Assembly: GCF_019396325.1 (NCBI RefSeq)
Contig: NZ_JAHKRO010000050.1
Coordinates: forward strand, 1 to 63,537
Origin: Nonomuraea ceibae
GTDB lineage: Bacteria > Actinomycetota > Actinomycetes > Streptosporangiales > Streptosporangiaceae
Direction: 5' to 3'
Length of the DNA: 63,537 nucleotides
Part shown: piece by piece, positions 1-8,621 of the stretch
Position numbering within the stretch: position 1 is the first letter of the stretch
How the letters are laid out: each line of letters begins with the position of its first letter
Notes under the pieces: generated by a model
What the model saw: the letters and a program-made list of their open reading frames with translations, nothing else
Told to the model about the DNA's origin: nothing
The model's database searches: none
Position numbers and translations under genes: made by a program

Positions 1-1
1 G

Positions 2-862
2 ACGGTCAACGCCGTTCTGCTGGGCAAGCCGTTGTCCACGCCGGTTTCGCGGGCGCCCGCGAAACCGGCGGGGGGCCGATGGCTGCGCCTGATGGCTACC
101 GGGGCGCGGCTGGCGGGGCGGTCGGCCCGGCTGCGCCCGCCGGCCACCACGGCCGACGGCGGCACCCGGCTGCGGGTCCACCACTGCGACGCCGCGCCGC
201 TGACCGCTATCGCGGCCGAGACCGGCGCGAGCCTCACGCAGGTGGCCCTGGCCGTCCTGACAGGCGCGCTGCGCTCGTGGAACCCGCGTCACTGGGAGCG
301 CGGCCGGCCGGCCCGCCGGGGGCTCACGATCTCCTTCCCGCTCAACCTGAGCGGCCGGCTGCACGACGGCGGCCTGGGGAACGGCTGCGTCAGCGTGCCG
401 GTCGTCCTGCCCTGCGGGGAACCCTGCCCCCGGGGACGCCTGCGCCGCGTCATGGCGGAGACCGGCTTCGAGCGGCTGTCGAGGTATCGCCACGACCGCT
501 ACCTGCTGCGTTCTCCCCTGCTGGCCTGGGGGGCGGGCGCGGTGATCGGCTCCCGGGCGATGGAGCGCCTGCTGTTGCGGGGCGCCGCCGGAGGGCTGGT
601 GGTGAGCGCCATAGCCGCCGGTGACGGCCTGCCGGTCGACCGGTGTTTCGCGGTGCCGCCGACGCTGGACTTCGGCGGCGGCGTGATGGCGATCGTGCAC
701 GGCGGCGGGTCTGTGGTGTTCTCCGGCCTCTGGTCGCGCTCGCTTGGGGGTACGGAGCGCCTGGCCGGGCTCCTTGACGCGGCGGTGACGGAGCTGGCTG
801 CCGCCGTCGGCGTGGGCGGCAGTCCTGGCTCACCGGTGGGCGGGGCCGCCGTCAGGCGATGA
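2..862 (+). CDS. Partial WS/DGAT (PapA-like) acyltransferase, C-terminal part
   Basis: The frame is open at the left edge, so the N-terminus (including any HHxxxDG catalytic motif) lies outside the window. The visible part matches the end of wax ester synthase/diacylglycerol acyltransferases. It has a stretch SFPLNLSGR followed by LGNGCVSVPVVLP (the family's 'P-V-x-x-R ... GN ... LP' block) and a DUF1298-like end with the SAIAAGDGLPVDRCFAVPP and FSGLWSRS segments. The family joins fatty acyl groups to alcohols. Its neighbours (MMPL exporter, ACP, two ketosynthases, P450) suggest a role in making or loading an exported lipid; that is inference. A divergent condensation-type acyltransferase is the alternative. 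It converges with the next gene, overlapping by 11 bp. Confidence 0.55.
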   Translation, partial: TVNAVLLGKPLSTPVSRAPAKPAGGRWLRLMATGARLAGRSARLRPPATTADGGTRLRVHHCDAAPLTAIAAETGASLTQVALAVLTGALRSWNPRHWERGRPARRGLTISFPLNLSGRLHDGGLGNGCVSVPVVLPCGEPCPRGRLRRVMAETGFERLSRYRHDRYLLRSPLLAWGAGAVIGSRAMERLLLRGAAGGLVVSAIAAGDGLPVDRCFAVPPTLDFGGGVMAIVHGGGSVVFSGLWSRSLGGTERLAGLLDAAVTELAAAVGVGGSPGSPVGGAAVRR

Positions 863-1442
863 AGGAGATCTTGCCGGTGCCGGTCACGGCGGCGATGCCG
901 GTGGTGGTGCACGTGGTGATGTCGGAGGTGGGGATGGCGCTGCCCGCCACGGACGCCCCGGCCAGCCGTCCCTTGGTCACCTTGCCGCCGAGCAGCATGT
1001 CGCCGGGGTTGTAGCTCTTGACGCTCCTGGCCGCCTCGATGGCGGAGTGATCGGGCTTGATCACGGAGGTGCCGGCGGGCCGCTTGGCGGCGTCGTACCA
1101 GGTGATCCGGCCGGTGGCGCTGATGTCGTCGACGTTGGTGCACGAGCCCAGGCCGGTGCCGTGGGCGGTCAGCCAGCCCGAGCGCAGCCGGGCGTGGGCG
1201 CCGTTGGGCGACGTGCAGTGGGTCAGCGCCAGGGTGGCGCGGGCGGTGATGCGGCGCACGGTCATGCTGACGGGCGGGTCGAGGGTGATCGGCCGGCCGG
1301 GGGTGGTGCTGACCGTGCAGGTCACCAGCTTCTGGCCGGTGTGCGCGGCCACCTGGGGCGTGGCGGCGAGCAGGGACACGACGGCGGCGGCGGCCGGGAG
1401 GGCCGTGCTGCGGATCCGTCCGCTGGCGGGCAGGGTGAACAT
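852..1442 (-). CDS. Secreted protein of unknown function
   Basis: 196 residues beginning with a signal peptide: MFTLPASGRIRST, a hydrophobic Ala/Val/Leu stretch, then TPQVAAHTGQ, so cleavage is likely after about residue 34. The mature part has four Cys (two close to each other near the middle and a TTCTTTG segment near the end), which could form disulfides outside the cell. I recognise no family with certainty; small secreted proteins of this kind are common in actinomycetes. Its start lies 18 bp downstream (in gene direction) of a perfect 16-bp palindrome that probably controls it. It ends inside the acyltransferase gene. Confidence 0.7.
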   Translation of the reverse strand: MFTLPASGRIRSTALPAAAAVVSLLAATPQVAAHTGQKLVTCTVSTTPGRPITLDPPVSMTVRRITARATLALTHCTSPNGAHARLRSGWLTAHGTGLGSCTNVDDISATGRITWYDAAKRPAGTSVIKPDHSAIEAARSVKSYNPGDMLLGGKVTKGRLAGASVAGSAIPTSDITTCTTTGIAAVTGTGKISFIA

Positions 1443-1460
1443 CTCATCTCCTGGCAGTGA

Positions 1461-1476
1461 GTAACTGATCAGTTAC
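1461..1476. promoter_or_regulatory. Palindromic operator GTAACTGATCAGTTAC
   Basis: GTAACTGATCAGTTAC is a perfect 16-bp palindrome in the 81-bp gap between the MMPL stop and the start of the secreted-protein gene. Its form is typical of TetR-family operators. No TetR gene is nearby, so the regulator is presumably to the left of the window or distant. Confidence 0.65.
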
Positions 1477-1523
1477 AGAAATAGCACGACAGGTGCCGAT
1501 ACCTCGCCAGCCGCGCGGGCGCG

Positions 1524-3716
1524 TCAGCCGGTCGGCGGGCCGTCAACCGGCCTCAGGGGCGGCAGCAGCCGGGCCAGCGGCCGGGGCAGCCACCAGTTGC
1601 GGTGGCCGAGCAGGCGCATCAGCGCGGGGACGAGGACCATGCGGATGAGCGTGGCGTCGATGATGATCGCGACGGCCACGGCGAATCCCGCCTGCTGGAA
1701 GTCGTGCCGGTGGGTGAACAGCAGACCCGCGAAGGTGACGGCGATGATGGCGGCGGCGAGCGTGATGGGCCGGGCGGTGTGCCGCAGGCCGTGCAGCACG
1801 GCGGCGGTGTTGTCACCGGTGCGCCGGTAGTGCTCGGCGATGCGGTGCACCAGGAACACCTCGTAGTCCATGGACAGGCCGAACACGACGGTCAGGGCCA
1901 GCAGCGGCACCGCCGCGTTGATGTCACCGGTGGAGCCCGTGCCCTGGAAGCACAGGGTGACCAGGCCGAGGGTGGCTCCCACGGACAGCAGGTTCATGGC
2001 GATCGCCTTCAGCGGGATCAGCAGGCTGCGGAAGGTGATCAGCAGCAGGACGAACGACGCCAGCAGCACCAGCGCGATCACCTGCCACGCGCGGCCGCGC
2101 ATCTCGTCGTAGACCTCGGCCAGCATGGCCGCCGCCCCCGTCATGAGCACCCGCTGGCCGGCGGGCAGCGACTCCTGGGCCGTCCGGCCGATGTCGCGCA
2201 CCAGGTCGGCGGCGTCGGTGCTGTCGGGGGCGCCGCGGCCGGCGATGGTGACCAGCGTCAGGTCCCGGCCGTTGTCGATGGCGCCGGTCATCGTCACGCG
2301 CGGATCGCGTTCGAGGGCGGCGGTGAGCGCGCTGGGATCGACCGGGCCCGTGCCGGGGGCGTGGGGCAGGGCCAGCAGGGTCAGGTTGGCGAGGTGGTCG
2401 TCCTCCATCTGGGCGAGCCCGTGGCCCACGCCGGTCCTGGCCAGGGTGTGGCGGTCGAAGTGCAGGCCCAGGCGCAGGTCCAGCGCGGGGACGGCGGCCA
2501 GCAGCAGGAGGAGGGCGGCGGCGAGCGCGTACCGGCCGGGGCGGCGCATGAGGTGCCCGGCGATGCGCAGCCAGGCGGGCGGGCGATCGTCCCGCCGGGC
2601 ACGCCAGAGCCGCCTCGTCGGCTCCAGCCGCCGGTCGAGGAGCACCAGCAGCGCGGGAGCCAGGGTCAGGGCCGCCGTGAGCGTGAGGAACGCGGCCAGC
2701 ACGGCCGCCAGCGCCATGCTGAGCACCGCCGGCGCGGGGATGATCAGCATGCAGGCGGCGGTGATCATGATGATCGTCGCGCACCAGCAGACGGTGCTGC
2801 CGGCCGTGGCGACGGCGTGAGCGGCGGCCTCGCGCGGCCCGCTGCCCTCCCGGCGGCCCTGGCGGTAGCGCAGCAGGATGAGCAGGCAGTAGTCCAGCCC
2901 CAGGGCCAGGCAGATCGTCACGGTCGCGGTCAGCAGCGTCGAGTCGATCCCGATGGCGGCGCCGCCCAGCGCCAGCACCCCCAGGCTGAGCAGCCCGGCC
3001 CCGCCCGCCACGAGCAGCGGCACGGCCACGGCCCCGGCCGCCCCGAGTCCCACGACGAGCAGGAGCAGGATCAGCGGAACCGTCACCAGCTCCATGCGGC
3101 GCAGGTCGTCCAGGTCGGCGCGGATCAGCTCGGCGAACACCGGGCTCACGCCCACCAGCGTGACCGTCACCGTCCCGCCGGAGGCGTCGCGGGCCGCCCG
3201 CGCGGCCGTCGCGATCTGGCCGGGCAGGTTCCGCTGGCGGGCGCGTTCGTCGCCGTGCACGCCGGCCATCACGTACGCGTGATGGGGGTTGACCTGGGCG
3301 GGCGAGGGTAGCGGCTGCAGGCCGCCGATGTCCGGGCGGGCGTGCAGCGCCTCCACCACCGCCGCCACCGCCCGCTGGTAGCGCGGGTCGCGGGAGCGGA
3401 GCGTCGCGGAGTCGAACGCGAGCACCAGTTGCTCGTCGCCCTGGTGCGGGAAGCTGCGGGCGATCAAGGCGGCGGCCTCGGCCGAGACCGAACCCCGCAG
3501 CTCCAGCGGGGGCGGGCTCAGCCGTTGCAGCAGGCCGGGCACCAGGGCGGCCGCGGCGGCGTTCAGCACCAGCCAGACCGCCACGACCAGCCGGGCGTGC
3601 GCGGCCGAGGCGGCTCCCAGGCGGGCCAGGACGGCGCCGCGGCGGCTGCCGCCCCGGCGGGCCGTGCCCGGTGCGGGGACGTCGCGGCTGCGACGGCGGA
3701 CGGTGCCGAGCGGCAT
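1524..3716 (-). CDS. MMPL family RND transporter
   Basis: 730 residues from the ATG at 3716, chosen because GGAGAGG lies 7 nt upstream; a GTG two codons earlier has no room for a ribosome site. The layout is that of actinobacterial MmpL/ActII-3 proteins: one TM near residue 40-60, a periplasmic domain, a bundle of TM helices (about 200-360), a second single TM near 395, a second periplasmic domain and a second TM bundle (about 535-710). It contains the family motif around GIDSTLL...LALGLDYCLLILLRYR and the repeat copy VFGLSMDYEVFLVHRI, with the intramembrane Asp residues of proton-coupled RND pumps. These proteins export lipids, siderophores or polyketides. A small secreted protein gene 30 bp upstream looks co-transcribed. 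Confidence 0.92.
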   Translation of the reverse strand: MPLGTVRRRSRDVPAPGTARRGGSRRGAVLARLGAASAAHARLVVAVWLVLNAAAAALVPGLLQRLSPPPLELRGSVSAEAAALIARSFPHQGDEQLVLAFDSATLRSRDPRYQRAVAAVVEALHARPDIGGLQPLPSPAQVNPHHAYVMAGVHGDERARQRNLPGQIATAARAARDASGGTVTVTLVGVSPVFAELIRADLDDLRRMELVTVPLILLLLVVGLGAAGAVAVPLLVAGGAGLLSLGVLALGGAAIGIDSTLLTATVTICLALGLDYCLLILLRYRQGRREGSGPREAAAHAVATAGSTVCWCATIIMITAACMLIIPAPAVLSMALAAVLAAFLTLTAALTLAPALLVLLDRRLEPTRRLWRARRDDRPPAWLRIAGHLMRRPGRYALAAALLLLLAAVPALDLRLGLHFDRHTLARTGVGHGLAQMEDDHLANLTLLALPHAPGTGPVDPSALTAALERDPRVTMTGAIDNGRDLTLVTIAGRGAPDSTDAADLVRDIGRTAQESLPAGQRVLMTGAAAMLAEVYDEMRGRAWQVIALVLLASFVLLLITFRSLLIPLKAIAMNLLSVGATLGLVTLCFQGTGSTGDINAAVPLLALTVVFGLSMDYEVFLVHRIAEHYRRTGDNTAAVLHGLRHTARPITLAAAIIAVTFAGLLFTHRHDFQQAGFAVAVAIIIDATLIRMVLVPALMRLLGHRNWWLPRPLARLLPPLRPVDGPPTG

Positions 3717-3746
3717 GAGCACACCTCTCCGTGCCGGCGGGTCGAG

Positions 3747-4142
3747 CTACGGGAGGCGGGTGGCGGCGTTGTTGCCGGCCGGGCACGGGGCCACCGCCAG
3801 GAGCGGGACGTTCTGTACGCCGCCGCCCGTCATGAACGCCATCCCGGCCGTGACCAGAGCCTGCCCCTGCAGCGTCACGCAGAAGCTCATGAGCGGCGGG
3901 TCCCCGGCGGCGTCCGCGCCCGGCGGCGGCCCCTCGGGCGCGGCCGGCAGCACCGGAGAGGCCACCGTGTCCGGCGGCGTGCTCTCGGGCGTGGTCTCCG
4001 GCGGGCTCGCGGGCGTGGTGAGCTGCGCGGCGGGCGGCGTGGAGGGCCGCGGCGTGCCGGCCTCGGCGGCCTCGGCTGTGGCCGGGAGGATGCCGACGGC
4101 CGCGGCGGTCACGGTCAGCAGGAGCAGGGTGCGCTTGTCCAC
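3747..4142 (-). CDS. Small secreted Pro/Thr-rich protein, MMPL partner
   Basis: I start it at the GTG at 4142, preceded by GAGG at a 6-7 nt distance, which places a signal peptide right at the N-terminus (VDKRTLLLLTVTAAAVG, then TAEAAEAG). Earlier in-frame codons would put 30 residues before it. The mature part has a Pro/Ser/Thr-rich spacer (about residues 28-65) and a hydrophobic C-terminal third with two Cys (CVTLQGQALV ... APCPAG), so it may span or sit against the cell wall. No known family recognised. The MMPL gene follows 30 bp downstream in the same direction, suggesting a shared mRNA and perhaps a periplasmic accessory role. Confidence 0.65.
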   Translation of the reverse strand: MDKRTLLLLTVTAAAVGILPATAEAAEAGTPRPSTPPAAQLTTPASPPETTPESTPPDTVASPVLPAAPEGPPPGADAAGDPPLMSFCVTLQGQALVTAGMAFMTGGGVQNVPLLAVAPCPAGNNAATRLP

Positions 4143-4365
4143 GTCGATCCTCTGATGGTCCGGCCACGTTCGCGTGCTCGCGGGCGCCGCGCATGCGGTC
4201 GCAGCACCCTTCAACACTTTCCGTACTATCACGATCACTCACTGCACATCGGTCGGCGCGGCCGAAGCAGCACGAAGGAGTGGCGTTCCGGACCTCGTTT
4301 CAAACGCCGCTCGATGCGGTAGCTAGCACACACATCGGTCGTCACTCTACGTAACGGAGCACGTC

Positions 4366-4581
4366 ATGGCGCGGATCACGATGGCACTCGGCATCCTCGC
4401 GGTGGCCGTGGCGCTGCCCTTCGCCGGCGCCACCGCCGCGTCCGCGACCCCGATCCAGGCGGTCTCGATGGCCGACTGCCTGCTCGGCTCGGGCGTGGTG
4501 GTGCCGAGCGCCACCAGCCCGACCCGTCTCAGCTGCTACGGCGGCCGCTTCCACGGGCAGCCCGTGGGCGGCCTGGCCTGA
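4366..4581 (+). CDS. Very small secreted protein
   Basis: 71 residues with an ATG preceded by GGAG about 7 nt upstream. The first 28 residues form a clean signal peptide (MARITMALGILAVAVALP ... ATAASATPIQ). The mature peptide is only about 43 residues, with two Cys (DCLLGSG and LSCYGG) that could form one disulfide. No family recognised. It is transcribed away from the MMPL operon and towards the KAS III gene, which it faces with a 23-bp gap. The 220-bp stretch upstream (4143-4365) separates it from the divergent secreted protein and probably holds both promoters. Confidence 0.55.
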   Translation: MARITMALGILAVAVALPFAGATAASATPIQAVSMADCLLGSGVVVPSATSPTRLSCYGGRFHGQPVGGLA

Positions 4582-4604
4582 CGTACGGCGGCGCGGCCGG
4601 CCGC

Positions 4605-5615
4605 TCACCAGCGCAGGAGCACCGTTCCCGCGCTGAGGCCGCTGGCCACCCCGACGAGGGCGACCAGATCGCCGCGCCGCACCCGCCCGCTCCGCGCCGC
4701 CTCGTGCAGTTGCGCGGGAAGGGTGGCGGCGACGAGGTTGCCGTGCTCGGCGATGGTCACGACGACCTTGTCCAGGGGAATGCCCGCGCCTTCGCAGAAC
4801 GAGCGCAGCGACGGCAACGACGCCTGGTGGACGCAGATCGCGGCCAGGTCGTCCCAGCCGACGCCGTGCTCCCGCAGCGGTTGCGTCAGCACGTCCAGGT
4901 CGAGCTTGTGCACGGCCACGGCCAGCCCCACGGCGTCGACGCTGAACGGGCCGGTCACGTGCCCGCCTGATTCCAGCCGCCGGAACGGCATGACCGCCGC
5001 GGGCCAGAACTCCGGCACGGCGCAGAAGCGGTGCCCCATGATCCCGGGGACGGCCGCGGCCTCGAGCAGCAGCGCGGCCCCGGAGTCCGACACCGTGTAG
5101 GACGGGATGGCGGCCCGGAACTCCTGCTCGCAGCCCACGCGCCAGCGGATGGCGCTGGTCGCCACCTCACCGCAGACGACCAGGACCGTACGGTAGCGGC
5201 GCGCGGTGATCAGCGTGTCAGCCAGCTCGATCGCGTTCAGCACGCTGTTGCAGGCGTTGCGCACGTCGAAGGCGGCGCAGCCCGCCCCCAGCTCGGCCGC
5301 CACCATGTGCGCGGTGGCCGGCTCCACCGCGTCCAGGGACACGCCGGCGAAGATGATCAGATCCAGCGCCGCCGGCGGGTGTCCGGTGCGCGCCAGCAGG
5401 TCGCGGGCCGCCGTCACCGCGAGGTCGCGGGCCCGCTGGTCCGCGTCCGCCACATGACGGCTGCTCACGCCGGTGACGCACTCGATCAGCTTGCGCGGGA
5501 TCGGCACGCCGGGATTGAGGCCGGCGAGCCGGTCCTCGAGCTCGGCCGTGGTGAGGCTGGTGCCGGGCAGATGCAGCGCCACGTCCGTGACCTGCGCGTA
5601 CAACGGCGCCCCCAT
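4605..5615 (-). CDS. 3-oxoacyl-ACP synthase III (KAS III) family protein
   Basis: 336 residues from the ATG at 5615, which has GAGGAGG 7 nt upstream; longer in-frame starts lack this. It is a thiolase-fold KAS III homologue with the full catalytic triad: Cys122 in DVRNACNSV, His263 in CVHQAS and Asn293 in EHGNLVAA. KAS III enzymes condense an acyl-CoA starter with malonyl-ACP. The motifs differ from housekeeping FabH (Ala-Cys-Asn instead of Ala-Cys-Ser/Ala; Asn-Leu instead of Asn-Thr/Ser), so a specialised starter, acyl transfer or ester-forming role is possible. It is divergent from an ACP/KAS II/P450 operon, separated by about 200 bp. Confidence 0.85.
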   Translation of the reverse strand: MGAPLYAQVTDVALHLPGTSLTTAELEDRLAGLNPGVPIPRKLIECVTGVSSRHVADADQRARDLAVTAARDLLARTGHPPAALDLIIFAGVSLDAVEPATAHMVAAELGAGCAAFDVRNACNSVLNAIELADTLITARRYRTVLVVCGEVATSAIRWRVGCEQEFRAAIPSYTVSDSGAALLLEAAAVPGIMGHRFCAVPEFWPAAVMPFRRLESGGHVTGPFSVDAVGLAVAVHKLDLDVLTQPLREHGVGWDDLAAICVHQASLPSLRSFCEGAGIPLDKVVVTIAEHGNLVAATLPAQLHEAARSGRVRRGDLVALVGVASGLSAGTVLLRW

Positions 5616-5813
5616 GGCGGCCTCCTCTAGATCAACTACGGTCAGGATAGGAACGACCCCGTTGATCACGGCGTGTGACGCGCCGCCTCGTCCCGCACCG
5701 CCAAAATTCGATCAACTCCGCCCCGCACCCGCCGTGTCCTGCCTGGCAGGCCGCCCCCGTCGCCGAGACTGGCCCGGATGTGGCCGCCCTGGCCGAGCGA
5801 CGGGAGTGGGACC

Positions 5814-6062
5814 GTGAGCGACGACGAGATCGAGACCGTGGTGCGGAACACCTGCGCGCAGGTCCTGAAGACGGACCCGCGGCTGATCACGGCGCAGGCC
5901 CGGCTGCGCGAGGATCTGGACGCCGACAGCCTGGACCTCGCCGAGATCCACGTCGCCCTGGAGGAGGTGTGGGGGCCGATCCCCCGCGAGACGCTCGCGG
6001 ACGTGCGAACCGTGGCCGACGTGCTGGACCAGGCCCGCCACCTCGCCGGAGAGCGGGCCTGA
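5814..6062 (+). CDS. Acyl carrier protein
   Basis: 82 residues from a GTG with GGAGTGGG upstream. The phosphopantetheine attachment site is DADSLDLAEI, with the serine carrying the arm, and the four-helix ACP pattern is complete. It presumably carries the growing chain for the adjacent ketosynthases. Its stop overlaps the next gene's start (TGATG), so the two are translationally coupled. The sequence is unlike a housekeeping FabC context (no FabD or FabG beside it), pointing to a secondary-metabolism or modified-lipid pathway. Confidence 0.9.
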   Translation: MSDDEIETVVRNTCAQVLKTDPRLITAQARLREDLDADSLDLAEIHVALEEVWGPIPRETLADVRTVADVLDQARHLAGERA

Positions 6063-7291
6063 TGCCGCCACGGACGCGCATCGCGGTGACGGGCCTGGGC
6101 GTGCGCACCCCGGCCGGCGCGAACCCGAAGGAGCTGTGGAACACGCTGCTCGGCGGGCGCTCCACCGCGCGGACGATCACCTCCTTCGACACCGAAGGGC
6201 TGGCGGTGGACTTCGCCTGCCAGATCGGCGGCCTGGACCCGGCCGGTTACCTGACCCCGAAGCAGGCGAGCCAGCTCGACCGGGTGGCGCTGCTGGCGAT
6301 GTGCGCGGCCGGTGACGCACTGGCCGACGCCGGTGCGATCACCGCGCCTCCTGAGCGTCGCGCCGTGGTGACGGGCACGGGCTTCGTCGGCACCGAGACG
6401 TACGAGCGGAACATGCTGGACAGCCGTTACGCGGGGCGCGGCAATCCGCCGCCCCGGTTCGTCCCCATGATCATGGCCAACGCGCCGGCCGCCGCCATCA
6501 GCATGCATCACGGTCTCCTGGGGCCGAGCTTCACGGTGGCGACGGCGTGCGCCTCCGGCGCCCACGCCATCGGCGAGGGGGCCCGCCTGCTGCGTGACGG
6601 CTCGGCCGACCTGGTGGTGGCGGGCGGGACCGAGGCGTGCATCACGGCGACCATGCTGCTGGCCTTCGACCGCTGCCGGGCCCTGTCGCGGCGCACCGCC
6701 GAGCCCGAGCGGGCCAGCAGGCCGTTCGACACCGCCCGGGACGGGTTCGTCCTGGCCGAGGGGGCGGCGTTCCTGGTCCTGGAGCCGCTGGAGGACGCGC
6801 TGCGCCGCGGCGCCCGCGTCCATGCCGAACTGGCCGGATACAGCCGCACCTCCGACGGTCACCACCTGACCGCTCCCCACCCGCAGGGGCAGGGGGCGTA
6901 CCGCAGCATGCGCGCGGCGCTCGCCGACGCGGGCCTGACCCCGGACGCGGTCGCGCACGTGAACGCCCACGGCAGCGGCACCCAGCTCAACGACCTGGCC
7001 GAGGCCCAGGCGATCGCCCGCCTGTTCGGGCCGGACAGCCCGCCGGTGACCTCCACCAAGGGCGTGACCGGTCACGCCATCGGCGCCGCCGGAGCCATCG
7101 AGGCGGTGGCGAGCGTGCTGACGCTCACCGAGCTGACCATCCCGCCCACGGCCAACCTCGACGAACCGGACGAGCGCTGTGACATCGACGTGGTGCGCCG
7201 GCCGCGCCCGCTCCCGTCCGGGGCGGTGGTGTCGAGCTCGTTCGGGTTCGGCGGCCACAACGCCACGCTGATCTTCACCCCGGCCTCCTGA
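6062..7291 (+). CDS. 3-oxoacyl-ACP synthase II (KAS II/FabF family)
   Basis: 409 residues, coupled to the ACP gene by a TGATG overlap. The catalytic residues are all present: Cys163 in TACASGAHA, His303 in VNAHGSGTQLND and His338 in KGVTGHAIGAAG. Length and motifs are those of FabF-type or type II PKS ketosynthase alpha proteins. No chain-length-factor partner, malonyltransferase, ketoreductase or cyclase is adjacent, so it is not a standard aromatic type II PKS. With the neighbouring KAS III, ACP and P450 it could extend and modify a short acyl chain. The P450 gene follows after 4 bp. Confidence 0.9.
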   Translation: MPPRTRIAVTGLGVRTPAGANPKELWNTLLGGRSTARTITSFDTEGLAVDFACQIGGLDPAGYLTPKQASQLDRVALLAMCAAGDALADAGAITAPPERRAVVTGTGFVGTETYERNMLDSRYAGRGNPPPRFVPMIMANAPAAAISMHHGLLGPSFTVATACASGAHAIGEGARLLRDGSADLVVAGGTEACITATMLLAFDRCRALSRRTAEPERASRPFDTARDGFVLAEGAAFLVLEPLEDALRRGARVHAELAGYSRTSDGHHLTAPHPQGQGAYRSMRAALADAGLTPDAVAHVNAHGSGTQLNDLAEAQAIARLFGPDSPPVTSTKGVTGHAIGAAGAIEAVASVLTLTELTIPPTANLDEPDERCDIDVVRRPRPLPSGAVVSSSFGFGGHNATLIFTPAS

Positions 7292-7295
7292 GCCC

Positions 7296-8621
7296 ATGAC
7301 CTCGCAGATGCGCCCCGCGCGGCTCGGGATCCGGGCGCTGCTGGAGTATCAGCGCCAGGGCGAGACCTGGATCGAGCGGACCTTCGACCGGTACGGCCCG
7401 ATCTTCACCATGTGGAACCCCGGCGTCGGGCGCGTGGCGATGCTGCGCGATGCCGACCACGTCAGGCAGGCGTCCTCGGCCAGGGAGCGGCTGCTGGCCC
7501 CGTTCGAGGGCGGCCCGCTCGACCTGGCGGCGGGTCCGCGCTCGATCCTGGCGCTGGAAGGCTCGGAGCACCTCCAGGTCCGCAAGCTTCTCCTTCCTCC
7601 GCTGCGCGGCAGCGCTCTCGAACGGCACCGCGCCCTCATGTCGGCCGCCGTGAGCCGGGCGATGACCTCATGGCCGGTGGGCGTCCCCTTCGAGCTGCTG
7701 CCTCACCTGAGCGACACCGTCTTCGACATCTTCCTGGGCGTCCTGCTCGGCGTCGAAGGCGACCGGCTGGCGGCCTGGCGCGCGCCGTTCGCCGCGCTGC
7801 GGGCGCGGCTGCACGCGCCGTCGACGCAGGTCCGCTACATGATGCGGCGTACGGGCGCGGTCGCGGCATGGCGATCGTTCCACCGGCTACGTGAGCAGTG
7901 CGTCCGCCTGATCGGCGCGGAGATCGAACGCCGCCGCCGCGACCCCGCCGGGCAGGGGGACGACGTGCTCGGCTCGCTGATGGCGGCGCGGACTCCGTCC
8001 GGGTCAGGGCTGACCGACGCGGCGCTGTGCGACCAGATGATGGCGCTGCTGCTGGCCGGGCACGAGACCACCGCCGTGGGCCTGGCCTGGGCCGTGGAAC
8101 GGCTGCTGCGGCACCCGGAGGCGATGGCGCGGCTGACGGCGGAGGCGCTGGCCGGCGACGGCGAGGCGTTCGCCACCGCCGTGGCCTGCGAGGCGCTGCG
8201 GCAGCGCCCGCCCGTCGCCTTCAAGCCCCTCGGCGTCACCCGGCACGCCTGCCGGCTCGGTCCCTACGTCATCGAGCCACGCACGACGCTGCTGGTCCAC
8301 CTGCGCTCGCTGCATCACGACGCCCGCCACTTCCCCGCGCCCTCGGCCTTCAGGCCCGAACGCTTCCTCGACACGCGCCCGGCGCCGGGAAGCTGGCTGC
8401 CGTTCGGGCTCGGCGCCCACCTGTGCCCCGGCAAGCCGTACACGATGGCGCAGAGCGGCGCGCTGCTCCACACGATCCTGCGTGGTGGTGAGCTCTCACT
8501 CCCGCCGGGCGCTCGGGACGAACCCATCGAGCGGGCACACATGGTGATCAACCATCCGGGCCGCAACTGCCTGGTCACCTACCGCCCCCGGGCCGACCTC
8601 GCAGGGCCGTTGAGCCGCTAG
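7296..8621 (+). CDS. Cytochrome P450
   Basis: 441 residues. The P450 landmarks are present: I-helix oxygen-binding motif AGHETT (254-259), K-helix ExxR (Glu299 to Arg302, in CEALRQ) and the haem-binding loop WLPFGLGAHLCPG with Cys377 as the thiolate ligand. The I-helix AGHETT and the 'PERF' segment (RPERFLD) resemble class I/CYP102-110-like bacterial fatty-acid or terpenoid hydroxylases. It is the last gene of the ACP-KAS II-P450 operon, so the substrate may be carried on that ACP or be the released chain; this is inference. No ferredoxin gene is visible nearby. Confidence 0.93.
   Translation: MTSQMRPARLGIRALLEYQRQGETWIERTFDRYGPIFTMWNPGVGRVAMLRDADHVRQASSARERLLAPFEGGPLDLAAGPRSILALEGSEHLQVRKLLLPPLRGSALERHRALMSAAVSRAMTSWPVGVPFELLPHLSDTVFDIFLGVLLGVEGDRLAAWRAPFAALRARLHAPSTQVRYMMRRTGAVAAWRSFHRLREQCVRLIGAEIERRRRDPAGQGDDVLGSLMAARTPSGSGLTDAALCDQMMALLLAGHETTAVGLAWAVERLLRHPEAMARLTAEALAGDGEAFATAVACEALRQRPPVAFKPLGVTRHACRLGPYVIEPRTTLLVHLRSLHHDARHFPAPSAFRPERFLDTRPAPGSWLPFGLGAHLCPGKPYTMAQSGALLHTILRGGELSLPPGARDEPIERAHMVINHPGRNCLVTYRPRADLAGPLSR

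Noticed and set aside
1602..4242. Long open frames on both strands overlapping the MMPL gene
   Set aside because: They are rich in Gly, Arg, Pro and Ala with no domain and mirror the MMPL frame; expected in high-GC DNA.
5666..7297. 543-codon minus-strand frame opposite ACP and KAS II
   Set aside because: No motifs, shadow composition; the plus-strand genes have complete active sites.
4605..8621. Minimal type II polyketide synthase cluster
   Set aside because: No chain-length factor, cyclase or ketoreductase; the KAS II stands alone with an ACP.
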